From Iamia sp. SCSIO 61187 (GTDB taxonomy: Bacteria > Actinomycetota > Acidimicrobiia > Acidimicrobiales > Iamiaceae), in NCBI RefSeq assembly GCF_019443745.1, contig NZ_CP050948.1, positions 434,001 through 498,000 of the forward strand: a stretch of 64,000 nucleotides of DNA. The letters are read 5' to 3'. A program made the position numbers and the translations under genes. Under the pieces are notes generated by a model, which was not told the DNA's origin, searched no databases, and saw only the letters and a program-made list of their open reading frames with translations. Shown here piece after piece: positions 24,062 through 33,621 of this stretch. Position 1 is the stretch's first letter, and every line of letters starts with the position of its first letter.

Positions 24062-26182
24062 ATGTCGAGCGCCGCCGTCGAACCCCCCGAGGCGGGTGAC
24101 GCGCCGCCCCGGTACGGGCCCGACGACCCCGAGCGGTTCATCAACCGCGAGCTGTCCTGGCTCGACTTCAACGAACGGGTGCTGGCCCTGGCCGACGACC
24201 CCACGATCCCGCTGCTCGAGCGGGCCAAGTTCCTGGCCATCTTCAGCCAGAACCTCGACGAGTTCTTCCAGGTCCGGGTGGCCGGCCTGCTCGACCAGGT
24301 CGCCGCCGGCATCCGCCACCGCACCTTCGACGGCCGCACGCCGACCGCCCAGGTCCGCGAGGTCGCGGCCCGGGCTCGGATCCTCGTCGACCGGGAGGAG
24401 CGCCTCTTCCTCGAGAAGATCGCCCCCGAGCTGGCCGCCAACGGCATCGTGCTCTCGTCCTGGGAGGAGCTCGACGACGACGACCGCGTGCACATGGTGG
24501 GCGTGTTCGAGGACCGCATCTTCCCGGTCCTCACCCCGCTCGCCGTCGACCCCGGCCACCCGTTCCCCTACATCTCCAACCTGTCGCTCAACCTGGCCCT
24601 GACGGTGCGCGACCCCGTCACCGACGAGCGCCGCTTCGCCCGGGTGAAGGTGCCGTCGCTCCTGCCCCGGTTCGTGGTCATGCCCGACGGCGAGCGGTTC
24701 GTGCCCCTGGAGCAGGTGATCGCCGCCCACCTCGACCAGCTGTTCCCCGGCATGGTCGTCGAGGAGCACGTCGCGTTCCGCGTCACCCGCAACGCCGACC
24801 TCACCCTCGAGGAGGAGGAGGCCGACGACCTCCTCGCCGCCGTCGAGATGGAGCTCCGGCGCCGGCGCTTCGGCCGGGCCGTGCGGCTCGAGGTCGACGC
24901 CCGGGCCTCGTCGGAGGTCCGCGAGCTGCTGATGCGGGAGCTCGACGTCGACGAGCACGCCACCTTCGACCACGTCGGCCCCCTGGACCTGGGCGGCCTC
25001 TGGGCCGTGCACGCCCTCGACCGGCCCGACCTCCAGGACGAGCCGTGGCCCCCGGTCACCCCCCGCCGGCTCTCGGCCCCCGAGGGCGAGAAGTTCGACA
25101 TCTTCAAGGCCATCTCCGACGGCGACATCCTCGTCCACCACCCCTACGACTCGTTCGCCACCTCGGTCGAGGAGCTGATCCACCGGGCGTCGCGGGACCC
25201 CAAGGTCCTCGCCATCAAGATCGCCCTCTACCGCACCTCGGGCGACAGCCCCATCGTCCGGTCGCTCATCCGGGCCGCCGAGCGGGGCAAGCAGGTCGCC
25301 GCCCTGGTCGAGCTCAAGGCCCGCTTCGACGAGGCCAACAACATCGAGTGGGCCAAGCTCCTGGAGGAGGCCGGGGTCCACGTCACCTACGGCCTGCTCG
25401 GGCTCAAGACCCACTCGAAGGTCGTCCTCGTGGTGCGCGACGAGCCCCAAGGGATGATGCGGTACTGCCACATCGGCACCGGCAACTACAACAGCAAGAC
25501 GGCGACCCTCTACGAGGACCTGGGCCTGCTCACCTGCAGCCCCGCCCTCGGCGCCGACCTGACCCAGCTGTTCAACTACCTGACCGGCTACGGCCGCAAC
25601 GTCCGCTACCGGAACCTGCTGGTCGCCCCGCACACCCTGCGCCCGGGCATCGTCGACCTCATCCAGGGCGAGATCGAGGCCGGTCCCGAGCGGGGCCGGA
25701 TCATCATGAAGATGAACAGCCTGGTCGACCCCCAGATGATCGACCACCTCTACGAGGCGTCCCGGGCCGGGATCGAGATCGACCTGATCATCCGGGGCAT
25801 CTGCTGCCTCCGCCCCGGGATCCCCGGGCTGTCGGAGACGATCCGGGTGCGGTCGATCGTGGGCCGCTACCTCGAGCACTCCCGGATCTTCTGGTTCGCC
25901 AACGGGGCCGACGGCGCCCCGCTGGTCGCCTTCGGCTCGGCCGACCTCATGCCCCGCAACCTCGACCGCCGGGTCGAGTCGACGGTCACGATCACCGACC
26001 CGGTGATCGAGGCCCAGGTGCGCGAGGTGCTCGACGTGAACCTGGCCGACGACACCCTGGCGTGGACCCTGAGCGCCGACGGGTCGTGGGAGCCCATCAA
26101 GGGCGAGGGCTCCGTCCACGCCCACGAGCGGTTCCGGGCCATGGCCCTGGCCCGCACCCGCCGCCTCGAGGTCGAGGACTGA
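24062..26182 (+). CDS. ppk: Polyphosphate kinase 1
   Basis: 706 residues, full length for the family. Order: N-terminal domain (ELSWLDFNERVLALA), head domain, then two phospholipase-D-like catalytic domains. The autophosphorylated histidine is H470 in RYCHIGTGNYN, and the second conserved histidine is H606 in RYLEHSRIF. The enzyme reversibly makes polyphosphate from ATP at the membrane. Downstream genes encode a CYTH-CHAD protein and a Nudix hydrolase; CHAD domains bind polyphosphate, so this forms a polyphosphate group. ATG chosen over upstream codons because it follows the -10 box. Confidence 0.97.
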   Translation: MSSAAVEPPEAGDAPPRYGPDDPERFINRELSWLDFNERVLALADDPTIPLLERAKFLAIFSQNLDEFFQVRVAGLLDQVAAGIRHRTFDGRTPTAQVREVAARARILVDREERLFLEKIAPELAANGIVLSSWEELDDDDRVHMVGVFEDRIFPVLTPLAVDPGHPFPYISNLSLNLALTVRDPVTDERRFARVKVPSLLPRFVVMPDGERFVPLEQVIAAHLDQLFPGMVVEEHVAFRVTRNADLTLEEEEADDLLAAVEMELRRRRFGRAVRLEVDARASSEVRELLMRELDVDEHATFDHVGPLDLGGLWAVHALDRPDLQDEPWPPVTPRRLSAPEGEKFDIFKAISDGDILVHHPYDSFATSVEELIHRASRDPKVLAIKIALYRTSGDSPIVRSLIRAAERGKQVAALVELKARFDEANNIEWAKLLEEAGVHVTYGLLGLKTHSKVVLVVRDEPQGMMRYCHIGTGNYNSKTATLYEDLGLLTCSPALGADLTQLFNYLTGYGRNVRYRNLLVAPHTLRPGIVDLIQGEIEAGPERGRIIMKMNSLVDPQMIDHLYEASRAGIEIDLIIRGICCLRPGIPGLSETIRVRSIVGRYLEHSRIFWFANGADGAPLVAFGSADLMPRNLDRRVESTVTITDPVIEAQVREVLDVNLADDTLAWTLSADGSWEPIKGEGSVHAHERFRAMALARTRRLEVED

Positions 26183-26205
26183 GCCGGCCCGGACCACGAG
26201 GTGTC

Positions 26206-26236
26206 GGACCACGAGGTGCCTGGCGCCACGTGGTCC
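26206..26236. terminator. Palindrome downstream of ppk
   Basis: ggaccacg...cgtggtcc outer arms and ggtgcc/ggcgcc inner arms (one wobble, one a-a mismatch). A degenerate half-copy, ggaccacgaggtgtc, stands directly before it at 26191-26205. The outer arms match those of the palindrome at 56537-56569, showing that the two are relatives. Confidence 0.6.
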
Positions 26237-26279
26237 GCCCCGGTCCGGTGGCCGCTCCCGTCCACGCGAGGATGACGCC

Positions 26280-27788
26280 GTGATCGAGCGCGAGGTGAAG
26301 CTGTCGGCCTGGCCCGGGTTCCGCCTGCCCGACCTGGACGGTGTCGCCCCCGGGGCCCGGACCCGCCGGCGCGAGACCGTCGACCTCGACGCCACCTACC
26401 TCGACACCGACGACCTCCGCCTGGGGCGCCGGGGCATCACCCTGCGGCACCGGCGCCGGGGCGCCCGGGAGACCTGGACCCTGAAGCTGCCGGTCAGCTC
26501 CACCGACCCGGCCGTCCTCGCCCGGTCCGAGATCGACGTTCCCGGACCGCCCGGCGACGTCCCCGACGAGCTGGCCCTCCTGGTCGCGGCCGACGTCCGC
26601 ACCGCCGACCTCGTGAAGGTCGCCCGGCTGGTGACGGTGCGGCGCCGCACGCTGGTGCTCGGCGCCGACGATGCGCCCCTCGCCGAGATCGACGACGACG
26701 AGGTGTCGGTCATGGACGGCGGACGGGTCGCGGCCCGCTTCCGCGAGGTCGAGGTCGAGGTGGCCGAGGACGCGCCCGACGAGGTCGCCCGGCGCGTCGT
26801 CGACCGGCTCGTCCGGGCCGGGGCCGAACCCGGCGGGAACCTCCCCAAGCTGGCCCGCGCCGTCGGGCCCCGCTTCCTCCAGCCGCCCGAGGCCGCCCCT
26901 GCCGACCTCGGCCCCGAGCCCCTGGCCGGCGACGTCGTCGTGGCCGCCATCCGCACCGGCGTCACCCGCCTGATCGAGAACCACCCGGCGGCGGTGATCG
27001 GCGTGGACCCCGAGGGCGTGCACCAGATGCGCGTCGCGGCGCGGCGCCTGCGGTCCGACCTGCGCACCTTCCGCCCGCTGGTCGACCGGGAGGTCACCGA
27101 CCCCCTCCGCGACGACCTGCGCTGGCTGGGCGAGGAGCTGGGGGCGGTGCGCGACCCCGACGTGCTCGGCGAGCAGCTCCGGGAGGTCGCCGCGACCGCC
27201 CTCGAGCCGTCCGACGCCGACGTCCTCGACGCCGTCGTCGACCGGGTGGGGTCCCACCGCGACGAGGCCGTGGCCGAGCTCCACCAGACGCTCGGGTCCG
27301 ACCGCTACCGGCGCCTGCTCGACCGGCTGGTCGCCGTGGCCGACGACGTGCCCCTCCGCAAGGCGGCGCGGGAGGACGCCCTCGACGTGGTCCCGGCCCT
27401 GGTCGCCAAGCCCTGGCGCGCCCTCGTCGCCCGGGTCGAGGGGCTGGGCGACGACCCCGCCGACGCCGCCCTCCACGAGGTCCGCAAGGCGGCCAAGCAG
27501 GTCCGCTACGCCACCGAGGCCGTGGCCCCCGTCGTCGGGCGGCGCGCCCGCAAGGCGGGCAAGGGCGTCAAGCAGGTCCAGGAGGTGCTGGGCGACCACC
27601 ACGACACGGTCGTGGCCGAGGAGTGGCTGCGCACCGCCGCCGCCTCCCCCGACACCACGGCGGCGGAGGCCCTCGTCATGGGGTTGCTGGTCGGGGGCGA
27701 GCGGGCGCGCCGGGCCGCCTGCCGGGGCGCCTGGGAGGCCCGCTGGGAGAAGGCCTCGGCCGCCGACCGGTGGTCGTGGCTGCCGTGA
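26280..27788 (+). CDS. CYTH-CHAD domain protein (inorganic triphosphatase/polyphosphate-binding)
   Basis: 502 residues, GTG start. Residues ~1-200 are a CYTH domain with the ExExK motif at the start (EREVKLS) and the tunnel residues LDATYLDTDDLRL and LRHRRRG. CYTH enzymes cleave triphosphates. Residues ~220-502 are a CHAD domain with the family signature HQMRVAARRLRSDLRTF and later HEVRKAAKQVRYATEA, whose Lys/Arg/His faces bind polyphosphate. Position 97 bp after ppk fits a role in polyphosphate turnover or granule association. The Nudix gene overlaps its stop. Confidence 0.92.
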   Translation: MIEREVKLSAWPGFRLPDLDGVAPGARTRRRETVDLDATYLDTDDLRLGRRGITLRHRRRGARETWTLKLPVSSTDPAVLARSEIDVPGPPGDVPDELALLVAADVRTADLVKVARLVTVRRRTLVLGADDAPLAEIDDDEVSVMDGGRVAARFREVEVEVAEDAPDEVARRVVDRLVRAGAEPGGNLPKLARAVGPRFLQPPEAAPADLGPEPLAGDVVVAAIRTGVTRLIENHPAAVIGVDPEGVHQMRVAARRLRSDLRTFRPLVDREVTDPLRDDLRWLGEELGAVRDPDVLGEQLREVAATALEPSDADVLDAVVDRVGSHRDEAVAELHQTLGSDRYRRLLDRLVAVADDVPLRKAAREDALDVVPALVAKPWRALVARVEGLGDDPADAALHEVRKAAKQVRYATEAVAPVVGRRARKAGKGVKQVQEVLGDHHDTVVAEEWLRTAAASPDTTAAEALVMGLLVGGERARRAACRGAWEARWEKASAADRWSWLP

Positions 27789-28195
27789 GCGACGCTGCGG
27801 AGGTCCGGGCCGCCGGTGGCGTGGTCGCCGGGCACGACAGCGAGGGACGGGTGGCCGTGCTGCTGGTCCACCGCCCCCGCTACGACGACTGGAGCCTCCC
27901 CAAGGGCAAGTGCGACCCGAGCGAGAGCGACGAGGACTGCGCCCGGCGCGAGGTCGAGGAGGAGACCGGGCTGCGCTGCACGCTCGACGTCGAGCTGCCG
28001 TCCACCCGCTACGTCGACCGCAAGGGCCGGAGCAAGCAGGTCCGCTACTGGGCCATGGAGGTCGTCGGCGGCGCCTTCGCCCCCAACGACGAGGTCGACG
28101 AGGTCCGCTGGCTCGCCCCGGCGGCCGCCGCCGAGCTCCTCAGCTACGCCCACGACGTCGCCGTGGTGGAGGCGTGGGCCGCCCGACGCACCTGA
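27785..28195 (+). CDS. Nudix hydrolase
   Basis: 136 residues; the GTG overlaps the CYTH-CHAD stop (GTGA). The Nudix box is complete: GKCDPSESDEDCARREVEEE followed by TGL (residues ~42-64). AAGGVVAGHD and WSLPKGK are typical of the MutT1/Ap4A/diphosphoinositol-type branch that hydrolyses diadenosine polyphosphates, 8-oxo-dGTP or polyphosphate ends. The mycobacterial MutT1 has an additional C-terminal phosphatase domain that is absent here. Translational coupling places it in polyphosphate/nucleotide metabolism. Confidence 0.92.
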   Translation: MSDAAEVRAAGGVVAGHDSEGRVAVLLVHRPRYDDWSLPKGKCDPSESDEDCARREVEEETGLRCTLDVELPSTRYVDRKGRSKQVRYWAMEVVGGAFAPNDEVDEVRWLAPAAAAELLSYAHDVAVVEAWAARRT

Positions 28196-28281
28196 GGCCC
28201 GCACCGACGGCCGGCGCCCGGGCGCCGCGCCGCGGGTGGCGGTGGAGGGCGGGGCGGGTCGCACCGGACCCGACCCCTAGG

Positions 28282-28310
28282 GTTGGTCCTTCGTTCACCT
28301 GGAGGACACA
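28282..28310 (+). promoter_or_regulatory. PHO-box-like 11-bp direct repeats at start of first pstS
   Basis: Units gttggtc (28282), gttcacc (28293) and ggacaca (28304) in 11-bp phase, the same order and spacing as before the second pstS and pstC. Here the last unit lies only seven bases before the ATG and overlaps GGAGG, and a TAGGGT box (28278-28283) overlaps the first unit. It may therefore act as an operator, or be the relic of a duplicated promoter whose downstream part was lost. Confidence 0.5.
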
Positions 28311-28316
28311 TCGGGC

Positions 28317-29369
28317 ATGCGCCCCGCCCTCACCCTTCTCGCCAGCCTCGTCGCCCTCGTCACCGTCGCCGTGGCCGCCTGCGGCAACGACAACTCCGAC
28401 GTCTCCCGCGACCTGACCACGGCCCGCGCCGACACCACGGTCTCGGGCCGGATCACCATCACCGGCTCGTCGACCGTCGAGCCGGTCTCGACCTTCGTGG
28501 CCGAGGCCTTCCGGGGCCAGAACGGGAAGGTCGACCCCACCGTCGACGGTCCCGGCACCGGTGACGGCTTCGAGCGGCTCTGCTCCGGCGTGGCCGACAT
28601 CGCCGGCGCCTCCCGGCCCATCGAGGAGGACGAGCTGGCCGCCTGCCACGAGGCCGGGATCGAGGTCATCGAGCTGGCGATCGGTCTCGACGGCGTCGCC
28701 GTCATCACCTCGGCCGGCAACGACGTCGAGTGCCTGACCTTCGCCGACCTCTACGCGCTGGCCGGCATCGAGGCCGAGGGCGTGGACCGGTGGAGCGAGG
28801 CCGAGGCGGTGGCCGAGGAGCTCGGGTCGACGACGTCGTTCCCCGACGAGAGCCTGCTCCTCGCCGGGCCGGGCGAGGAGTCGGGGACCTACGACGCCTT
28901 CATCTCGATCGTCCTCGAGGAGGTGGCCGGGCCCCGCGTCGACGCCGGGGCGATCACCGAGGACGAGGCCGGCCTGGCCCGGCCGGACTACGCCGCCAGC
29001 GCCGACGACAACAGCATCATCGAGACCGTGGCCGGTGAGCCGGGCGGGCTCGGGTGGGTCGGCCTGGCCTACGCCGAGCAGTCCGAGGACGTCCGGATCA
29101 TCCCCATCGCCCGCGCGCCCGGGGACCCGTGCGTCACCCCGACCGCCGAGACCGTCATGGACGGCAGCTACCCCATCTCCCGGGACCTGTACATCTACGT
29201 CTCGGCCGAGGCGGCCGAGCGCCCGGTGGTGGCCGCCTTCGTCGACTTCTACCTGGAGGGGCTCGCGGGGTTCCTCGACGATGCCGACTACGTGCCCCAG
29301 CCCGATCCCGAGGCCACGGTCGAGCGCTGGGAGGCCCGCACCACCGGGTCCGCCGGCGACGACGGCTGA
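28317..29369 (+). CDS. pstS: Phosphate ABC transporter substrate-binding lipoprotein PstS (copy 1)
   Basis: 350 residues. The signal peptide ends in a lipobox at about Cys21 (VAVAACGNDNSD). Phosphate-binding motifs are ITGSSTVEPVS and GPGTGDGFERLC with SRPIEEDE, plus GEESGTYDAFI. The protein captures orthophosphate outside the cell for PstCAB. Its closest visible relative is the second copy at 32344-33402, which shares CGNDNSD after the lipobox and the same motif order. The two copies flank a two-component system and a PepSY gene, which points to duplication. Confidence 0.94.
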   Translation: MRPALTLLASLVALVTVAVAACGNDNSDVSRDLTTARADTTVSGRITITGSSTVEPVSTFVAEAFRGQNGKVDPTVDGPGTGDGFERLCSGVADIAGASRPIEEDELAACHEAGIEVIELAIGLDGVAVITSAGNDVECLTFADLYALAGIEAEGVDRWSEAEAVAEELGSTTSFPDESLLLAGPGEESGTYDAFISIVLEEVAGPRVDAGAITEDEAGLARPDYAASADDNSIIETVAGEPGGLGWVGLAYAEQSEDVRIIPIARAPGDPCVTPTAETVMDGSYPISRDLYIYVSAEAAERPVVAAFVDFYLEGLAGFLDDADYVPQPDPEATVERWEARTTGSAGDDG

Positions 29370-29374
29370 GACCG

Positions 29375-29392
29375 TCCTCAGCCCGGCTTCAG
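29375..29392 (+). promoter_or_regulatory. 11-bp spaced TCAG repeats upstream of response regulator
   Basis: tcctcag (29375-29381) and gcttcag (29386-29392) end exactly 11 bp apart, 24 bp before the response-regulator GTG. The related cggttcag repeats at 31461-31489 precede the PepSY gene of the same cluster, so this may be an autoregulatory site of the OmpR-type regulator. Confidence 0.4.
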
Positions 29393-29415
29393 GACGGGCC
29401 TGGCAGTGTGGGCCG

Positions 29416-30082
<667 letters not shown>

Positions 30083-30093
<11 letters not shown>

Positions 30094-31456
30094 TCGGCGC
30101 CGCGGGGGCCGCCCGCCCCGGAGCTCCCGCCTGTCGATCCGGGTGCGGACGACGCTCGGCGCCACCGCGGTGGTGGGCGTGGCCCTGGTGGTCGCGGGCG
30201 TGCTCGTCGTCCTCCTGCTGCGGCGCAACCTCACCGCCAGCGTCGACGCCGCCGCCGACCTCCGGGTGGAGGACCTGGTCGTGGCGCTGGAGGACGGGCG
30301 CGCCCCGGCCGAGCTGGTCGCCGGGGACGGCGACGAGGTCCTGGTGCAGGTCGTGGCCGAGGACGGGCGGGTGCTGGCGGCGAGCGAGGACCTGGCGGGG
30401 GTGGCGGCGTTGGCCACCGACGAGGTCGAGGGGAGGGCCGTGGACGTCCCCGACGAGAGCGACCCCTACCGGCTGGTCGCCGAGGGCGTGGACCTCGGCG
30501 ACGACGACGGCCTGGTCGTGGTGGCCCGCAGCGCCGAGGCGGTGGAGGAGGGGACCGAGACGGTCGCCGGCAGCCTGCTGGTGGGCATCCCCGTGCTGGT
30601 GCTGCTCGTCGCCGGCACGACGTGGGTGGTCACCGGCCGGTCCCTGCGGCCGGTCGAGGCGATCCGGCGGGAGGTCGCCGCCATCACCGACGCCGAGCTC
30701 GACCGGCGCGTGCCGGCACCGGGGGGGAGGGACGAGGTCGCCCGGTTGGCCGGGACCATGAACGCCATGCTCGACCGGCTGGAGGCCGGCCGCGACCGCA
30801 GCCGGCGGTTCGTGTCCGACGCCAGCCACGAGCTGCGCAGCCCCATCGCGACCATCCGCCACGAGCTGGAGGTGGCCCGGGCCGACCCGTCGGTGGTCGA
30901 CGTGGCCGCGCTGGCCGACCGGCTGCTGGCCGAGGACCTGCGCATGCAGGCGCTGGTCGAGGACCTCCTGCTGCTCGCCCGCTCCGACGAGGGGCGGCTG
31001 GCGGCGGTGCGCCGGCCCGTCGACGTCGACGACCTCGTCCTGGCCGAGGCGACCCGGCTGCGCAGCCTGGGGGGACCGACTGTCGACGCGTCGGCCGTGA
31101 CCGCCGGCCAGGTCGTCGGGGACGCCGCCCAGCTGGGCCGGGTGGTGCGCAACCTGGCCGACAACGCCGCCCGCCACGCCCGCACGACGGTCCGGGTCGG
31201 GGTCGCGGCGTCGGGCCCGACGGTGCGGCTGTGGGTGGCCGACGACGGCCCCGGGATCCCCGAGGCCGACCGGGAGCGGGTGTTCGAGCGGTTCACCCGG
31301 CTCGACACCTCCCGCACCCGGGCCACCGGCGGCTACGGGTTGGGTCTCGCCATCGCAGCCGAGGTCGTCCGGGCCCACGGCGGCCGGATCAGCATCGGCG
31401 ACGGGCCCGACGGCGGCGCCCAGGTCGTCGTCGAGCTCCCGGCGAGCGGGACCTGA
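30083..31456 (+). CDS. Sensor histidine kinase (two TM, HAMP)
   Basis: 457 residues. TM1 ~24-46, an extracytoplasmic sensor region ~50-160, TM2 ~164-184, then a HAMP linker (RSLRPVEAIRREVAAI). The dimerisation helix has the phospho-accepting H249 in SDASHELRSPIATIRHELE, and the catalytic domain has N (NLADNAARHA), G1 (DDGPGIP), F (FERFTRLD) and G2 (GGYGLGLAI) boxes. It partners the overlapping response regulator. The following PepSY protein may be its periplasmic modulator or a target. Confidence 0.94.
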
Positions 31457-31460
31457 GAGC

Positions 31461-31489
31461 CGGTTCAGGCCGGTTCAGCGCCGGTTCAG
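31461..31489 (+). promoter_or_regulatory. Three direct repeats CGGTTCAG, 10-11 bp apart
   Basis: cggttcag begins at 31461, 31471 and 31482, with a degenerate fourth (ccggtc) at 31491. Helical-turn spacing of direct repeats is typical of OmpR-family binding sites. They lie between the kinase stop and the PepSY gene and are likely bound by the regulator encoded at 29416. Confidence 0.5.
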
Positions 31490-31549
31490 GGCCGGTCGGG
31501 GATGGTGGCCGGAGAGGGGCCACCCGGGCCCCGGACACGAGGAGCCCAC

Positions 31550-32134
31550 ATGCCCGCCACCCGCACCAACCGCCTCCTGATCGGCGCCGCCGCCGTCGTC
31601 GGCATCGTCGCCGGCGCCGCCGGCATCTCCGCCGCGGTCGCCGGCGACGGAGGGTCCGACCCGACACCGGTCATCTCCCGCGAGGACGCCGAGGCGGCGG
31701 CGGTGGCCGAGGTGCCCGGGTCGGTCGTCGGCGCCGAGGCCGACGACGAGGACGGGCGCGGCGTCTGGGAGGTCGAGGTCGACGGTGAGGACGGTCGGCG
31801 CCACGAGGTCGAGGTCGATGACGACGGTGCGGTCGTGGGCCGGGAGATCGACGACGACGGCGACGACGACCGCGGTGAGGACGACACCACCGACGACGGT
31901 GACGACGACGGGTCCGACCCGGCCCTGGTCGAGGGCGCCGCCGTGAGCCAGGGCGAGGCCGAGCGGACGGCCCGCGCCGAGGCGCCGGGGACGGTCCGCC
32001 GCACCCACATCGAGCGGGAGGACGGCCTCGTCGTCTGGGACGTCGAGATCGACGGCGACGACGGTCGTCAGGTGGACGTCCAGGTCGACGCCGCCACCGG
32101 GGCTGTGGTCGAGGTCGACGTCGACGACGACTGA
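31550..32134 (+). CDS. Secreted acidic protein with two PepSY domains
   Basis: 194 residues; AGGAG precedes the ATG. An N-terminal membrane/signal segment (NRLLIGAAAVVGIVAGAAGI, ~8-30) is followed by two PepSY units (~45-105 and ~140-194; each has ISREDAEAAAVAEVPG or VSQGEAERTARAEAPG and ends in VDDD-type strands), joined by a very acidic D/G/E linker. PepSY domains inhibit peptidases or act as periplasmic sensors, and small PepSY proteins often accompany PrrA/CseB-like two-component systems. The acidic tail could bind calcium; that is speculation. Confidence 0.82.
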   Translation: MPATRTNRLLIGAAAVVGIVAGAAGISAAVAGDGGSDPTPVISREDAEAAAVAEVPGSVVGAEADDEDGRGVWEVEVDGEDGRRHEVEVDDDGAVVGREIDDDGDDDRGEDDTTDDGDDDGSDPALVEGAAVSQGEAERTARAEAPGTVRRTHIEREDGLVVWDVEIDGDDGRQVDVQVDAATGAVVEVDVDDD

Positions 32135-32159
32135 TCCGGCCGGCCCACCCGTCCACCTG

Positions 32160-32205
32160 CGGACCGGCGATCGGCTCCCCCTCGAGGGATCCGATCGCCG
32201 GTCCG
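32160..32205. terminator. 15-bp perfect hairpin downstream of PepSY gene
   Basis: cggaccggcgatcgg (32160-32174) and its exact complement (32191-32205) around a 16-nt loop. It separates the two-component/PepSY unit from the PHO box of the second pstS and is the strongest simple hairpin in this region. Confidence 0.7.
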
Positions 32206-32222
32206 GCGCGCCCGGGCCGAAC

Positions 32223-32251
32223 GTTGGCCGCTCGTTCACCCGGCGGCCACC
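32223..32251 (+). promoter_or_regulatory. PHO-box-like 11-bp direct repeats upstream of second pstS
   Basis: Units gttggcc (32223), gttcacc (32234) and ggccacc (32245) are in exact 11-bp phase. A TACCTT -10-like box (32283-32288, in cctccgtaccttgcgcg) follows after 31 bp; the pstC promoter has the same box, context and spacing. Likely a PhoP/RegX3-activated promoter. Confidence 0.65.
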
Positions 32252-32282
32252 TGACCCACCGGGACCGGCCACCTCTCCTCCG

Positions 32283-32288
32283 TACCTT
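32283..32288 (+). promoter_or_regulatory. Putative -10 box of second pstS
   Basis: TACCTT within cctccgtaccttgcgcg; pstC has cctccgtaggttgcgcg in the same place relative to its PHO box. The shared flanks suggest a common promoter type. Confidence 0.5.
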
Positions 32289-32343
32289 GCGCGTCGAGCC
32301 CCTCCACGGGGCCGTCCCGAAACCTCTGAGGAGACCACTTCAC

Positions 32344-33402
32344 ATGCACACCCGAGTCCGCCGGGTCGGCATCGCCACCCTGGCTGCCGCCCTCCTGCTG
32401 ACGGCCTCCGCCTGCGGCAACGACAACTCCGACGAGCAGACCGAGACCGATGCCGAGGTCGACGCGGAGGCGAGCGGGTCGGTCGCGGTCTCCGGCTCGT
32501 CCACCGTCGAGCCCATCTCCGCCGCCGTGGCCGAGGCCATCGGCGCCCAGAACCCCGACATCGAGGTCACCGTCGAGGGCCCGGGCACCGGTGACGGCTT
32601 CGAGCTGTTCTGCAGCGGCGAGACCGACATCTCCGACGCCTCCCGTCCCATCAAGGAGGAGGAGGCGGCGGCGTGCGAGGAGGCCGGGATCGAGTTCATC
32701 GAGCTCGAGGTCGGCATCGACGGCATCAGCGTCATCACCTCGCCCGACAACCCCCTCGAGTGCCTGAGCTTCGCCGACCTCTACGCCCTCATCGGGCCGG
32801 AGGCCGAGGGCATCTCCACCTGGGCCGACGCCACCGACGTGGCCGCCGCCCTGGGCTCGGAGACCGAGCTCCCCGCCGAGGAGCTGGTGATCACCGCCCC
32901 GGGTGAGGAGTCCGGCACCTACGACAGCTTCATCGAGATCGTGCTCGAGGCCGCCGCCGAGCCCCGCGTGGAGTCCGGTGACATCACCGAGGACGACGCC
33001 GCCACGACCCGCACCGACTACGCCGCCCAGGCCGACGACAACGCCATCATCGAGGGCGTCGCGGCCGAGCCCGGCGGTCTCGGCTGGGTCGGCTTCGCCT
33101 TCGCCGACCAGGCCGAAGGGGTCAAGCTCATGCCCATCTCCGAGGAGCCGGGCGGCGAGTGCGTCGAGCCCACCTCCGAGACCATCCAGGACGGCAGCTA
33201 CCCCATCTCCCGCAGCCTGTACATCTACGTCAACAAGGCCAAGGCCGAGGAGAACAGCGCGGTCGCGGCCTACGTCGACTTCTACCTCGACGGGCTGACC
33301 GACTTCGTCGAGGGCGCCGACTACATCGCCCTGGCCGACGACGCCGAGACCCGGGCGACGTGGGAGGACAAGACCACCGGCACCCAGGTCGAGGCGGGCT
33401 GA
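32344..33402 (+). CDS. pstS: Phosphate ABC transporter substrate-binding lipoprotein PstS (copy 2)
   Basis: 352 residues; ctgaggaga lies ten bases before the ATG. Signal peptide with lipobox LTASAC at about Cys23, then an acidic linker. Motifs VSGSSTVEPIS, GPGTGDGFELFCSG, DASRPIKEEE and PGEESGTYDSFIE match phosphate-binding PstS. It lies directly upstream of pstC and, with its own PHO-like box, is probably the main phosphate receptor. It shares the lipobox-proximal CGNDNSD and overall length with copy 1. Confidence 0.95.
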   Translation: MHTRVRRVGIATLAAALLLTASACGNDNSDEQTETDAEVDAEASGSVAVSGSSTVEPISAAVAEAIGAQNPDIEVTVEGPGTGDGFELFCSGETDISDASRPIKEEEAAACEEAGIEFIELEVGIDGISVITSPDNPLECLSFADLYALIGPEAEGISTWADATDVAAALGSETELPAEELVITAPGEESGTYDSFIEIVLEAAAEPRVESGDITEDDAATTRTDYAAQADDNAIIEGVAAEPGGLGWVGFAFADQAEGVKLMPISEEPGGECVEPTSETIQDGSYPISRSLYIYVNKAKAEENSAVAAYVDFYLDGLTDFVEGADYIALADDAETRATWEDKTTGTQVEAG

Positions 33403-33521
33403 CCCGCCCCCCGACCACTCGGTCACCGGCGGCCTCCACCGCCACCGAGGCCCCGGCGCCCGGCGCCGGGGCCTCGCCCGTCCCCGGCCCGGGTGCCGCG
33501 GCCCGAGCCCCGCCACCGAAG

Positions 33522-33550
33522 GTTGGGCCCGTGTTCACCCCCCGTTCACC
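33522..33550 (+). promoter_or_regulatory. PHO-box-like 11-bp direct repeats upstream of pstC
   Basis: Units gttgggc (33522), gttcacc (33533) and gttcacc (33544); the two perfect GTTCACC units are the best match in the window to the Streptomyces PhoP unit. A TAGGTT -10-like box follows 31 bp later. The box implies that pstCAB-phoU can be induced separately from pstS. Confidence 0.7.
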
Positions 33551-33581
33551 ATCGGCGACCCGACCCGCCACCTGCCCTCCG

Positions 33582-33587
33582 TAGGTT
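33582..33587 (+). promoter_or_regulatory. Putative -10 box of pstC
   Basis: TAGGTT in the context cctccgtaggttgcgcg, 34 bp before the pstC ATG, with the same distance from its PHO box as the second pstS promoter. Confidence 0.5.
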
Positions 33588-33621
33588 GCGCGCTGACCCG
33601 ATCGCTCCCTCCAGGACCGCC

